Source of the DNA: CAMCXE01 sp036520615
Lineage (GTDB): Bacteria; Pseudomonadota; Gammaproteobacteria; Pseudomonadales; Cellvibrionaceae
DNA: 64,000 bases
Assembly: GCA_036520615.1 (NCBI GenBank)
Contig: DATDJI010000076.1
Span: 38,980 to 102,979, forward strand
Reading direction: 5' to 3'
Under the pieces are notes generated by a model. That model was not told the origin of the DNA and did not search any database. It was given only the letters and a program-made list of their open reading frames with translations. This document shows positions 17,994 through 26,954 of this stretch, piece after piece (the stretch's first letter is position 1; every line of letters starts with the position of its first letter). The position numbers were made by a program, and so were the translations under genes.

Positions 17994-18616
17994 ATTGTTA
18001 CCGAGTTATTGTTGTGGTTTTTTTGAACTGCGGTTAACCCATTGTTTGTTGCATTCTTCGTAGTGAGTTGTATACATTTTTTGAATAGACGAACAAACAC
18101 TACCTAATTCACGCAACAACCTGCCCCAAGGTATTTTGCGTAGCCATTATTGCTGTTCTGGTGCCACGAGATGTGGAATTGGTGCGCAAATCTAGTGCGA
18201 GAAAAGGAAGCGTATTGAGTGCAAAAACTCAATATTAGGCGCGTCATTGCAGATACTTATTGGGAGAATAGATGGCAATGCTAAACACTTAAAATGAGTG
18301 CTGCCGAATCTATTATATGCCTTTAGTCTGACCTGTTAAGCTGATCAAGCGAAGGAGTCTTGTAAAGACTATATAAAGCAATCATTGTTAGGTGGGAATT
18401 AAAAACTTTCCTAATAAGCAGGATCGTTGTGGGGCTGCTGGGAAAGGGAACTTGCAGTCAGAATTTTTAATATATCAGGCATAAGGTGGAAGCCCCCCAA
18501 AACAATAGAGTTTTGCAGACTTTCACCTTTGGTGCTGGAAAGGATTATTTTTTAATTTACTCATCGTGATTAATATCGCTTTTATCTTGTCTGGTTTTGT
18601 TGAAGATTTTATAGGC
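17994..18616. other. Intergenic region without visible gene
   Basis: About 620 AT-rich bases between two leftward genes. I see no open frame with family resemblance, no clear terminator and no convincing promoter. It holds the upstream region of the XynE-like gene on its left side and the 3' side of the DUF1501 gene on its right. Confidence 0.4.
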
Positions 18617-19900
18617 TTAAACAGTTTGTGATGTAGAATTAAATAGATTTATAGACGTAGTTGAGTCTAATTTAAATTTTTGCGCCGCTACACTGCTGGC
18701 AATACCAAAATAATTGCGCAAATTTTGATGTATATGACTGGGCTCCAACTCGATACCAGTTGCATCAACCTGCAATGTTTGCGGATTTATTTTATAAGCT
18801 TTATGCAGTTCAGAGGTTTTGCCTATGACTCGATTTGCCCAGGGCGCATTTTTTTGCATTAAGATTGTACTGCCATAGTTCCAATGGTCCTTACCTTTAC
18901 CTGCATTGTAATAAGGTGTGCGGCCAAAGTCGCTTGCGATGCTTACAACCAAGCGATCACTAATTCCAAGTTGCTCGGCAAAATGCCACAGCGCTCCAGC
19001 TGAATTGGTCAGATTATTAAGTGCATCAACGGCACGCACGTCGTGATCGTCGTGAGTATCAAAACCGCTAATGGAAATATCCGCGCTAATCCCTAAGCCA
19101 GTGGCGAAGGCGGTCAACGCGAATTTTAGTGCGTCTGTGTAATTATCCTTAATATATTCGCCTTCATTTAAACCTAGATACATCGACGAGAAATTTTTAA
19201 ATCCATCGGTATTAGCAAATACAGCATCATAATATTCACCGGTTTGTTGTTGTTGTTTTGCTAGTTGCTGCTTGGCCTCTTTTAAATGCAGCGCGCGATT
19301 GGACTGCATAGCTTTAATGGCGGCAAGGTCGTCATCTGGCAGCCATTGCGCTGTTTGCCCAGGGGTGCGAATATTTGGCTCAACAATCTGAAATGTATCT
19401 TTCGATAATTTTGTTGGTGCAATAAGGTTGGCGGTTGCTGTGTCGCCGTACACCAAAAGTGGCATGGCAAGACCGTGCTTTTGCGTGTAAGCGTGTAATG
19501 CAGATAAGTAAGGCGCGCCATTTTTTTGCGAGCCCGCGTGGTTATATAACCGTCCTGCTACATGGGCATTGGTGTGGCTATTTATACCGTTAATAACGAG
19601 CATTTTGTCGAAGTGTTGTTTAAAAAAGCGGGCGTTATTACCTACTGGTGCATACGCAATATTGCCTGCTTTTTGAATTTCGGCATTTGAAGCCCAGTTA
19701 TTGATTATTTTTTCGTTAGGTTGATTAATTTTAGGATCACAAAAACTAGTGACGTCCCATCCACCAGTGGCCTGTAAATTAACGAAGAGAAACCCTTTGT
19801 AGTCTGTGGCAGTGCCAGCCCAAACTTGGCAGGGCACCGAGGGTAATGCAATGCCCAAACCGGTTAAACCTAAATATTGGAGGAGACTTCGGCGGTTCAT
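18617..19900 (-). CDS. DUF1501 family exported protein
   Basis: 427 residues from the ATG at 19900. It begins MNRRSLLQYLGLTGLGIAL and runs to an AWA-like cleavage area, a twin-arginine-type signal (RR followed by SLL). The body fits DUF1501, a relative of the alkaline phosphatase/sulfatase fold: FVNLQATGGWD, LVINGINSHTNAH, SGFDTHDDHD and the DFGRTPYYN...GKDHWNYG block with metal-ligand-like residues. Catalysis has not been shown for this family. The upstream gene's stop codon TAG is part of the AATAGG that serves as ribosome binding site, nine bases before this start, so the pair is one operon. DUF1501 proteins are often partnered with large c-type-haem proteins, as here. Confidence 0.86.
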   Translation of the reverse strand: MNRRSLLQYLGLTGLGIALPSVPCQVWAGTATDYKGFLFVNLQATGGWDVTSFCDPKINQPNEKIINNWASNAEIQKAGNIAYAPVGNNARFFKQHFDKMLVINGINSHTNAHVAGRLYNHAGSQKNGAPYLSALHAYTQKHGLAMPLLVYGDTATANLIAPTKLSKDTFQIVEPNIRTPGQTAQWLPDDDLAAIKAMQSNRALHLKEAKQQLAKQQQQTGEYYDAVFANTDGFKNFSSMYLGLNEGEYIKDNYTDALKFALTAFATGLGISADISISGFDTHDDHDVRAVDALNNLTNSAGALWHFAEQLGISDRLVVSIASDFGRTPYYNAGKGKDHWNYGSTILMQKNAPWANRVIGKTSELHKAYKINPQTLQVDATGIELEPSHIHQNLRNYFGIASSVAAQKFKLDSTTSINLFNSTSQTV

Positions 19901-19909
19901 TAACAATAC

Positions 19910-22900
19910 CTATTCGTAAATATAGTCGTAATCAGCCATTAATGCGGCGACTAGCGTGCGCCAAGCACTAAGGCTACTTGTTGGGTCGGAGGCCCATTGA
20001 CTCCAAGGGACGCCATTAGAATTATAGTCACAATATACGTTTGTTTCTGTAAGGGCGGTTCCCGATTTACGGCTAATTTTATTTTGCCGTAATTGAAGAA
20101 ATAGATCGGTATAGCGGATGACTTCATCGGAATCTGCAGAAAGTACTTTACCGTGGAATCGCTCAATTAAAGCTGCTACCTGAGCGCGAAAATTCTGTGT
20201 AGTGGTATCGACGGCATTGGCAACTAATACGGTGGGAGCAAGACTGATTTCAAGTTGATTACCTACGGTTTGTGCTTTGGCATTGAGCTTAACCTGCCAG
20301 ATACCGCTTTGATCAACAGGGATGTCGATGCGCAATGTATTTGATTTGCGTATATTAAATGGCTTGCCTATGTATCCTAACGGGCTGCCGTTAATCCAGT
20401 CGTATTTATCAAACAAGTCTCCGGTGGTACCACTGACTAAAATACTACCGTCGGGTTTTATTATTTGTAATTGATTTAAAGTCACCGTATCGAGGGCAGG
20501 AGTTGACTGCACACTTTTTGTTTGTGTCGCTACAAAATTAATTTGCTGGCCCGGCGCTGCCGTTACCGGAATAGACCAGGTAAAATCCCGTGCTGTAGTT
20601 TGGTCAAATACCTCTACAGTTTGATAAGCGCTTGTAGGCAGTGTTTGTCTTTCTACACGCGTAAATAATTTGCGTTCTTGTATTGGTTTATTAAATTCAG
20701 TAGCCACAATTGTGCAGCTTTTTGCCAATGCATGCCGTTCAACCACTCTTAGCATAATATGACTTAGATCGCGTTGGCGTTTGGTAGCAGTTACAGAATC
20801 AATGCCGCCAAAAATTAATTTAAAACCTTTAAGTAAATTGACATCAGCAATACCGGTTAGATCTAGGGTTTTGCTATACAGCTCTTCAGGTGTCAATAGG
20901 CGCCTGCCGCCTGTGTATATAGCTGGGCTTTCTGTAGCATCTACAGATTGTGCTTTTCCTCTAAACCATTCGCTCATAAGGATTTCCGTTATGAGTGGTT
21001 TAAGCGCATATTTATTTTTAACAAAATAATCTGCGAAATGGCTGAGCGCAGATAATTTAGCGTCGTATTGAGCCGGCGTTAAGCCGTCATCCAGCATTGG
21101 CTCACCAAATAGTGCAGGCCACCAAAATTTAACCGTGCCCGCTGCAAACCGTGGATCTTTAGTGATTAAGGTCGCGGCCTGATTGAGGGAATTAAAATTA
21201 TCTGCAACCAATGTCTGCTCGAACCCGGGTGTACGCATATCTGCGTACCAAACATCGCCAGATTTATAGAGTTTGGAGCGGCGATAATCTTCATCAAGCG
21301 AATTTAACCCCCAGGCCTGATTGCGAAAAGTGCCACGTTCACCGAAATTTTGAAATGCTCCAGCTAGTGGATCTAAGCGGGTATGGCAGACAGAGCAGGC
21401 GGGATTGTTTAACGTTGGATTATCCTTATCAGAGAGTGCAGCCATATCAATCGTACGCGCGGTAGAGTTTTCAATATCCACCCCTAAAAAATGCTGATAG
21501 GTCCAGCGGGATCGGGCTCGATTTCGATTAGTAGCAGTAGTTGGATACTGTTGTAAAAAGGCCGGTTCCGACAGAATACCTGCGTGCGGGATGGCTATTT
21601 CTTGAGAGCCTTCCCAGTCTAATTTGGGGAATGCGCGAGGCCCAGTGGAGATATGTTGGCCATGATTTACCGCTGGAATAAAACTGCCAGCCACTGGAGT
21701 TAGGCCAGTTTTAAAAACTTCAGCAGTTTTTTCACTGACCATCGTGTAAGGAGCAGTAAGTACTTCTGTATAAGGTAAATCGTTTTGAACGACATGAGCG
21801 ATTAGTTCCAGCGGCGCTTCAGCTAATTCATTTAATACTGCATCGCCATAAACGTAATCAGATTTTTCAAATTGAGTTTGGGGATCAACCGACTGAAATT
21901 TTTGGTTGAAAACTGGGTAATAGAAAATAAGATCGTCTAAATAATCTTTAGTTACCACCAAGCTGCGCACTAACAGCTGATCATTCGCTCCGCGCTTGAT
22001 AAATTCTTTAAATCCGGCATCTTTGAATAATGTTTCCAAAGCCTTACGAAGAGTTGTGTCGTCCGCTTGCCGAAGTTCATTGAGTTTTTGGCTGCTAGGT
22101 ATTTTTCCAGTGAGAAGAAGCGAGGCTCGGCGGTAGGTGGCATCGGGAGACTCTAACGATAACGTCGACTTAGTCACGGATAGCGCAGTTAAATTCTGCC
22201 CACTTAACTCGCTTAAATAGCTTGCAAGCCAGATGTATTCACTATCAGTAGGCGCGTAGACAACTCCGCCTCCATGGCTATCCAAGCCTTTAACTTTGTT
22301 GAGAATACGCTGTGCAGATTCATTTAATACAAAAGTGTTTAATCGAGCTAAATTTTCTGCTTCGACTGTCGCATCTCCCTTGGTGAAAACAAGGTCGGTA
22401 GTTTTCGCAAGGCCAGTGGATTTGTGGCAGTTGATACACTTTGATTGAATAACGTCTTCATGTACGTGGGCAGCTAATGAAACACCTGAGGAGGAACTGC
22501 TTGAACTTGAACTTGATGAACTAGAAGAGCTTGATGAACTGCTTGAACTGGAAGAGCTACTTGTACGGCCGCTAGAACTAGAAGAACTGCTTGAGCTAGA
22601 GGAGCTGCTCGAACGACCAGTGCTGGAACTAGAAGAACTGCTTGAGCTAGAGGAGCTGCTCGAACGGCCAGTGCTGGAACTTGAAGAGCTGCTAGAGCTA
22701 GACGAACTGCTCGCTCGACCAGTGCTAGAACTAGCAGAACTGCTTGAACTAGAAGAACTACTTGTACGCCCCGCACTAGAGCTCGAAGAACTACTTGAGC
22801 TAGAAGAGCTACTTGAACGGCCTGCACTGGAGCTCGAAGAACTGTTTGAGGATGAAGAACTGTTTGAGATTGACGAACGACCAGAGTTTGAAGAACTGCT

Positions 22901-23164
22901 GGACGATGATGTGCTTGAATTTGACTGGCGCCCTGAGCTAGTTGATGAACTGCTGGAGCTGGAAGAATTACTGCTGATCGGATTGGTCAGAATGCTTGCG
23001 AGCACTAAACCGCTAGACGACGAACTACTCGATAGTTGTATTGTAGCTGACGAATCTACCACAGGGACTACAGATGTATTGGTGTTGAGGCTGCTAGCAG
23101 ACTCGCTCCCTTTACCACATGCCACTAACCCTAGGAAAAACGGTAGTATTAAAAAGTACTTCAT
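19910..23164 (-). CDS. Polyserine lipoprotein with two CxxCH motifs (DUF1592/DUF1588-like)
   Basis: 1084-residue predicted surface lipoprotein. Signal with LVACG near residues 13-17 (lipobox Cys16). From about residue 44 to 225 it is a giant serine linker broken by GR/TGR at regular 17-residue steps. The linker is followed by a cytochrome-c-like segment with CINCH (Cys243-His247). The large body carries a second CSVCH (Cys590-His594) inside NPACSVCHTRLDPLAG and NFGERGTFR, the mark of DUF1588 in DUF1592-family proteins. A C-terminal beta region (SIPVTAAPGQQINFVATQT, SGIWQVKLNAKAQ) may bind ligand. The family is abundant in Planctomycetes and some marine bacteria and its reaction is unknown. 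It is cotranscribed with DUF1501. Redox enzyme or electron-transfer role at the cell surface is inference. Confidence 0.8.
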   Translation of the reverse strand: MKYFLILPFFLGLVACGKGSESASSLNTNTSVVPVVDSSATIQLSSSSSSSGLVLASILTNPISSNSSSSSSSSTSSGRQSNSSTSSSSSSSNSGRSSISNSSSSSNSSSSSSAGRSSSSSSSSSSSSSSAGRTSSSSSSSSSASSSTGRASSSSSSSSSSSSSTGRSSSSSSSSSSSSSSTGRSSSSSSSSSSSSSSGRTSSSSSSSSSSSSSSSSSSSSSSSSSGVSLAAHVHEDVIQSKCINCHKSTGLAKTTDLVFTKGDATVEAENLARLNTFVLNESAQRILNKVKGLDSHGGGVVYAPTDSEYIWLASYLSELSGQNLTALSVTKSTLSLESPDATYRRASLLLTGKIPSSQKLNELRQADDTTLRKALETLFKDAGFKEFIKRGANDQLLVRSLVVTKDYLDDLIFYYPVFNQKFQSVDPQTQFEKSDYVYGDAVLNELAEAPLELIAHVVQNDLPYTEVLTAPYTMVSEKTAEVFKTGLTPVAGSFIPAVNHGQHISTGPRAFPKLDWEGSQEIAIPHAGILSEPAFLQQYPTTATNRNRARSRWTYQHFLGVDIENSTARTIDMAALSDKDNPTLNNPACSVCHTRLDPLAGAFQNFGERGTFRNQAWGLNSLDEDYRRSKLYKSGDVWYADMRTPGFEQTLVADNFNSLNQAATLITKDPRFAAGTVKFWWPALFGEPMLDDGLTPAQYDAKLSALSHFADYFVKNKYALKPLITEILMSEWFRGKAQSVDATESPAIYTGGRRLLTPEELYSKTLDLTGIADVNLLKGFKLIFGGIDSVTATKRQRDLSHIMLRVVERHALAKSCTIVATEFNKPIQERKLFTRVERQTLPTSAYQTVEVFDQTTARDFTWSIPVTAAPGQQINFVATQTKSVQSTPALDTVTLNQLQIIKPDGSILVSGTTGDLFDKYDWINGSPLGYIGKPFNIRKSNTLRIDIPVDQSGIWQVKLNAKAQTVGNQLEISLAPTVLVANAVDTTTQNFRAQVAALIERFHGKVLSADSDEVIRYTDLFLQLRQNKISRKSGTALTETNVYCDYNSNGVPWSQWASDPTSSLSAWRTLVAALMADYDYIYE
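22490..22850 (-). repeat. 51-base coding repeats in the polyserine linker
   Basis: Within the lipoprotein gene the linker DNA repeats about every 51 bases (17 codons: roughly 14 Ser plus Thr/Ala-Gly-Arg). Two units starting at 22614 and 22665 are nearly identical, including codon choice (AGCTCG-type serine codons mixed with TCN and AGY); flanking units are more diverged (CGACC/CGGCC at the Gly-Arg). The near-identity at DNA level means recent unit duplication, not merely protein-level selection. Confidence 0.85.
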
Positions 23165-23201
23165 AAACGCCTTACAGCCTCAGCAGAATAACAAACCTAC
23201 T

Positions 23202-23238
23202 GAACCAACCTTGACTGGTTCTTCATAAGCCTATGAAG
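23202..23238 (-). promoter_or_regulatory. Two adjacent hairpins upstream of the di-CxxCH lipoprotein gene
   Basis: GAACCA-(8)-TGGTTC at 23202-23221 and CTTCATA-AGCC-TATGAAG at 23221-23238 sit 38-74 bases before the start codon. They share one base, so they form two stacked stem-loops in the leader or a pair of operators. No T-tract follows the stems toward the gene. Function unproven. Confidence 0.4.
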
Positions 23239-23631
23239 ACAGAATGAGCTTCGCCAAACATGGATTAGGTTTTTGCAACCCATGTCACGAATTCTGATTA
23301 AATAGGAGGAGCTTTAGAAGAGTTAGCTATGGCAGTAGATTTCTGACACCATATTGTCATAAGTTGTGGGCTTGGTTACAACATTTATTTCATTAATGCC
23401 ACCACATATTTTGCTATTAATAATCCGTATTATTGCGATTAGTTAAACAGTAAACGAATTCTGTACAGAATCCGCTAAATTTTTTGCCCTTTTTTGACGC
23501 GGCGTTGCTGCAAGAGAATTATTAAGGGGAACGCACTGGTTAAATAAATTGTGAATTTCTTTAGCTTTTCAAAGGGATGACGCACTCTTTTTTATTTACT
23601 GTCTTTTGCCGATTTTTGGACGTAATGCCCT
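23239..23631. other. Divergent intergenic region
   Basis: Nearly 400 AT-rich bases between the leftward lipoprotein gene and yheU. Presumably contains promoters for both; I could not single out confident -35/-10 pairs. Nothing else seen. Confidence 0.4.
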
Positions 23632-23886
23632 ATGACATCCGCCATAGTTGTTCCCCACAGCCGTATCCCAGCTGAAACGCTACAGTGTTTGCTGGAAGAC
23701 TTCGCGACGCGGGAAGGGACGGATTACGGGGACATTGAATTAGACCTAACCATGCGTGTGGATATAATTCGGCGCCAACTGCAAAATGGGGATGCAGTAT
23801 TAATTTATGCGCTTTTAGACGAATCTTTACAGATCATTACCTTAAGAGATGCTAAAGCCATGGGGATAGTTGATGAAACTAACTAG
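23632..23886 (+). CDS. yheU: YheU/UPF0270 family protein
   Basis: 84 residues matching YheU: VPHSRIPAETLQCLLEDFATREG near the start, then REGTDYG, and the RRQLQNGDAVLIY strand. Small cytosolic protein of unknown function, usual length about 70-80. The ATG at 23632 lacks a strong ribosome binding site. The next gene, tusA, starts 45 bases after the stop and may be cotranscribed. Confidence 0.85.
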   Translation: MTSAIVVPHSRIPAETLQCLLEDFATREGTDYGDIELDLTMRVDIIRRQLQNGDAVLIYALLDESLQIITLRDAKAMGIVDETN

Positions 23887-23931
23887 ATTTGGCTTGGTGT
23901 TAAGCTATTTGGTGTATTTCAAGAGGATAAA

Positions 23932-24210
23932 ATGGTGAGCGGTTTAAAGTTATCACTTGCCGGAGACAAAAGTATGAGTGATATGGTTGTTCAGCATTTT
24001 TTGGATGCTGCAGGTCTTTATTGTCCGGAGCCGGTGATGTTACTACATGGAGTGGTGCGTAAGGCTGCCGTAGGAGACGTTATCCACGTGCTTGCCACAG
24101 ATCCGTCTTCAGTTCGCGACATTCCAAAATTCTGCCATTTCCTGGGGCATGAATTGGTCAATACTCGGTCTGAATCAGATTGTTACGAATATTGGATTTG
24201 TAAAAAATAA
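23932..24210 (+). CDS. tusA: TusA-family sulfur carrier
   Basis: 92 residues with the TusA core: LDAAGLYCPEPVMLL (sulfur-carrying Cys31), a central VLATDPSSVRDIP and the strand LVNTRS. TusA receives persulfide sulfur from IscS and passes it on for tRNA 2-thiouridine synthesis and other uses. Two starts are possible. ATG 23932 has AAGAGGA five bases upstream. ATG 23974 has CGGAGAC seven bases upstream and gives a protein nearer the usual 80 residues. I list the longer form because its ribosome binding site is at least as good; the shorter form fits the family better. Confidence 0.87.
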   Translation: MVSGLKLSLAGDKSMSDMVVQHFLDAAGLYCPEPVMLLHGVVRKAAVGDVIHVLATDPSSVRDIPKFCHFLGHELVNTRSESDCYEYWICKK

Positions 24211-24300
24211 CTTTAAATATTTGTAGCAAACAGAATCAGGAATCGGGAGGGTGATGCGCCCTGCGCAATTATCAAGAAAGCATCCATGCCGGTATTTAAT

Positions 24301-25002
24301 CTATCGGCTCGATTCTTCTACCAACAAACACATAGCCGCTAGCGCTTCTGGATCTTCGGACTTAATTTTGTTGGCAATGTGATGCTGGAAAAAATAACGA
24401 AAGTTTTCTTTCGCCTGCGCTGGAAACAAACAGTCATCACCGGGTAAAACAGGTGTATTTTGAATTTTTTCTGGGTCAATTAACATACCCAAAATTACTC
24501 CATCACTATGCAGACGCCAACTGATAATTTCCTGTAAAACAAGGGTTTTGTTTTTGCTATCTGAAAATACCGCATGAGTGCCTAAGGTGTCTGGCAATTC
24601 TTGCACAATTTCATCGGATGTTTCGCACAAATAATTGTAATATTCGGCGGCAGTTTCTAATTCGATTACCTTGTGCATCGGAGGCTCGACAAAAATTTCG
24701 TCAATGCCCGGGTCGTAATAACCTTCCCAATGGCCGTGAACTGGATCGTGGATCTCGGAGCATGGAATTAAATCGTTAAGCCAGGGAACCAAGCCTACTA
24801 CTTCACCGTTAGCGCGCAGGCCCCAGGCGAGTATTTTTAGACTAAATAAGCGTTCAGAACTGGTGTCATTGGAATAGAGCATCTCCAGTCCATCGAGCTC
24901 CAAGGCGAGGCGGATAAAGCGTTTCTGTTCAAGAGGAACATAGGGTTTGCGGGTAAATAGATCAACAACATTAGTGTTGTGAGTCGAGTTTGAGGCCTTC
25001 AT
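24301..25002 (-). CDS. Hypothetical protein with an internal duplication
   Basis: I do not recognise this 233-residue protein. It has no signal or membrane segment, is acidic, and seems built from two related halves: residues 57-71 (ILAWGLRANGEVVGL) resemble residues 159-173 (IISWRLHSDGVILGM), and each is followed by a loop rich in proline and acidic residues. The translation start is firm: a perfect GGAGG (complement of 25010-25014) lies seven bases before the ATG, among the strongest ribosome binding sites in the window. It is divergent from the epmC operon, with 210 bases between starts. Role unknown. Confidence 0.72.
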   Translation of the reverse strand: MKASNSTHNTNVVDLFTRKPYVPLEQKRFIRLALELDGLEMLYSNDTSSERLFSLKILAWGLRANGEVVGLVPWLNDLIPCSEIHDPVHGHWEGYYDPGIDEIFVEPPMHKVIELETAAEYYNYLCETSDEIVQELPDTLGTHAVFSDSKNKTLVLQEIISWRLHSDGVILGMLIDPEKIQNTPVLPGDDCLFPAQAKENFRYFFQHHIANKIKSEDPEALAAMCLLVEESSR

Positions 25003-25212
25003 AATACTACCTCCGCAAGAAAGTAGACGAGATGCCGCCTACAGGCAGAATGGTAAGGTACCATCAGTACTTACAGTATATGCACAAAGCGCTTAGTTCA
25101 ACACCCGAGTCAATAAAAAATTTTTAAGCCGTTCAAATATTCGCTGAGTGCATCGAAATAATACTGCGTTTTACTTATATATCTGTCACTTACTTAACAA
25201 TACGAGAAAACA

Positions 25213-25845
25213 TTGGCTACAGATTTATTTGAAATTTCTCCGCAGGCGGACAAATCCTTGATAACAACTCCTGCAGATTCGCAGTATCTGCATAGTGCTC
25301 TCCCGTCAGAAATTAACTCTGCTGATCTAATAAGGCTTTTTGATGAATTATTTGTGCCAAGCCTGCATACACGTTTATGTGGTGGAAATCAGGAGCCCAT
25401 TTATTTGCCCGCTTGCGATAAGCGCTTAAATGAAATTTGTTTTACGCAAGATTATTCCTCCTCTGCATTACACGAAATTGCTCATTGGTGTGTCGCAGGG
25501 CCGGAACGCCTAAAAAAGGTGGATTTTGGCTATTGGTATGCACCTGATGGGCGCTCTTCCGAGCAGCAGTGCGAATTTGAGCGCGTCGAAGTCAAACCTC
25601 AGGCACTGGAATGGATTTTTTCGATAGCTTGCGGTGCGCGCTTTAGTGTCAGCGCGGATAACTTAGCTCAGGGACTTGGTGCTAGCTCTGCGTTCAAGTG
25701 TGCTGTCACGGCGCAGGCGCAAATATATTGTGAGGAGGGACTGCCTGAGCGTGCGTCTGTGTGGACGAGGACACTTGCTGATTATTACCGGGTATCAAAT
25801 CCTTTAAATCCTGATCATTACCGTCTTGAATATCTAGGTGAATAA
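25213..25845 (+). CDS. epmC: Elongation factor P hydroxylase (EpmC/YfcM)
   Basis: 210 residues, predicted cytosolic metalloenzyme that hydroxylates the beta-lysylated lysine of EF-P. The hallmark HEIAHW (residues 87-92) supplies metal ligands, with the acidic FERVEVKPQALEW stretch downstream. The start is TTG at 25213, preceded by a weak CGAGAAAA; no in-frame ATG precedes the conserved region, so TTG use is likely and would keep expression low. The next gene, pdxB, begins two bases after the stop, and a third gene overlaps that, so this is a compact three-gene operon. EpmA and EpmB are not in the window. Confidence 0.87.
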   Translation: MATDLFEISPQADKSLITTPADSQYLHSALPSEINSADLIRLFDELFVPSLHTRLCGGNQEPIYLPACDKRLNEICFTQDYSSSALHEIAHWCVAGPERLKKVDFGYWYAPDGRSSEQQCEFERVEVKPQALEWIFSIACGARFSVSADNLAQGLGASSAFKCAVTAQAQIYCEEGLPERASVWTRTLADYYRVSNPLNPDHYRLEYLGE

Positions 25846-25847
25846 AC

Positions 25848-26954
25848 ATGCTGCGAATTGTAGCGGACGAAAATATACCTTTTTTAAACGAATTTTTTGG
25901 TCATTTTGGTGAGATTACATCTTTGCCTGGGCGTGCAATGCGTACACAGGATCTTAAAGCGGCAGATGTTTTATTGGTGCGTTCGGTCACGCGGGTTAAT
26001 CAACAGCTGTTGCAAAGTAGTCAGGTGAAATTTGTGGGCACCTGCACGATCGGGGTCGATCATTTGGATGCAGATTATCTTAACGAGCAAAAAATTGTTA
26101 CGGCAAGTGCACCTGGCTGTAATGCGGGTGGTGTTGTGCAATATGTGTTGAGTGCGTTAGCGAGGGTGAAACCTCAATGGATTAATGCAAAAATCGGTAT
26201 TGTAGGCTGTGGAAATGTAGGTGGAAGGCTCTATCGTGTATTAAGTGCTGCGGGTGTAAATGTGTGTGCATTTGATCCGTTCAAACATAATAGTGACATC
26301 CGCTGGGTGCAATGGGACGAATTGCTCAGCTGCGATATTATCTGTGTGCATACACCTTTGACTCGCGCCAGCACAGCGCCCACTTTGCACTTATTTAATG
26401 AAGTTGCTTTAGCTCAACTTAAACCGGGAACCTTATTATTAAATGCCGGGCGCGGTGAGGTAATAGATAATGTTGCGCTATTAAATCGGCTGCAGCAGAA
26501 ACAGGATTTAATGGTGGTTTTGGATGTGTGGGAGGGTGAGCCTGATATTTTGGCGCCGCTTATGGAGCAGGTTGCACTGGGAACTCCGCATATTGCGGGC
26601 TATAGCTATGAAGGACGAGTCAATGGATCTTTAATGATTCATCGTGCTTTAGGTGAGTTTCTAAAGGTTGATAAAACAAAATTAGATGAACACGAAGCAC
26701 AGGTCATGGCGGAAGCTTTAGGCGGTACTGAATGTTTAAATTTCACTGATTTAAACGATTCATTAGTATCAATTTATGATGTTGCCCGTGATGACGCTCA
26801 ATTGCGCGCGCTTGTGACCAAGGAAGGGACATCTCGTCTGGGTTTTGATTTATTACGCAAGAATTATCCTAAGCGGCGCGAATTGTCTCACTATGTAATT
26901 TCACCTCAAACACCTTTTGTTGAGTCATTGCGCGCTCTAGGGTTTAGCGTTTAA
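25848..26954 (+). CDS. pdxB: Erythronate-4-phosphate dehydrogenase
   Basis: 368 residues. NAD-dependent oxidation of 4-phospho-erythronate in the DXP-dependent route to pyridoxal 5'-phosphate. It starts LRIVADENIPF, the usual PdxB beginning. The catalytic domain has VRSVTRVN and GTCTIGVDHLD. The Rossmann fold shows GIVGCGNVGGRLYRVL. The substrate-side residues include NAGRGEVID (Arg), LDVWEGEP (Glu) and TPHIAGYSYEGR (His). The C-terminal third is the PdxB-specific dimerisation domain, somewhat short. Two bases separate it from epmC; its TAA overlaps the next ATG. Confidence 0.94.
   Translation: MLRIVADENIPFLNEFFGHFGEITSLPGRAMRTQDLKAADVLLVRSVTRVNQQLLQSSQVKFVGTCTIGVDHLDADYLNEQKIVTASAPGCNAGGVVQYVLSALARVKPQWINAKIGIVGCGNVGGRLYRVLSAAGVNVCAFDPFKHNSDIRWVQWDELLSCDIICVHTPLTRASTAPTLHLFNEVALAQLKPGTLLLNAGRGEVIDNVALLNRLQQKQDLMVVLDVWEGEPDILAPLMEQVALGTPHIAGYSYEGRVNGSLMIHRALGEFLKVDKTKLDEHEAQVMAEALGGTECLNFTDLNDSLVSIYDVARDDAQLRALVTKEGTSRLGFDLLRKNYPKRRELSHYVISPQTPFVESLRALGFSV

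Noticed and set aside
17704..18063. Similar Leu/Glu-rich frame opposite the XynE-like gene
   Set aside because: Same mirror effect of the serine linker.
22620..23228. Leucine/glutamate-rich open frame opposite the serine linker
   Set aside because: It is the complement of serine codons (Ser runs read backward give Glu-Leu-type repeats); no start signals.
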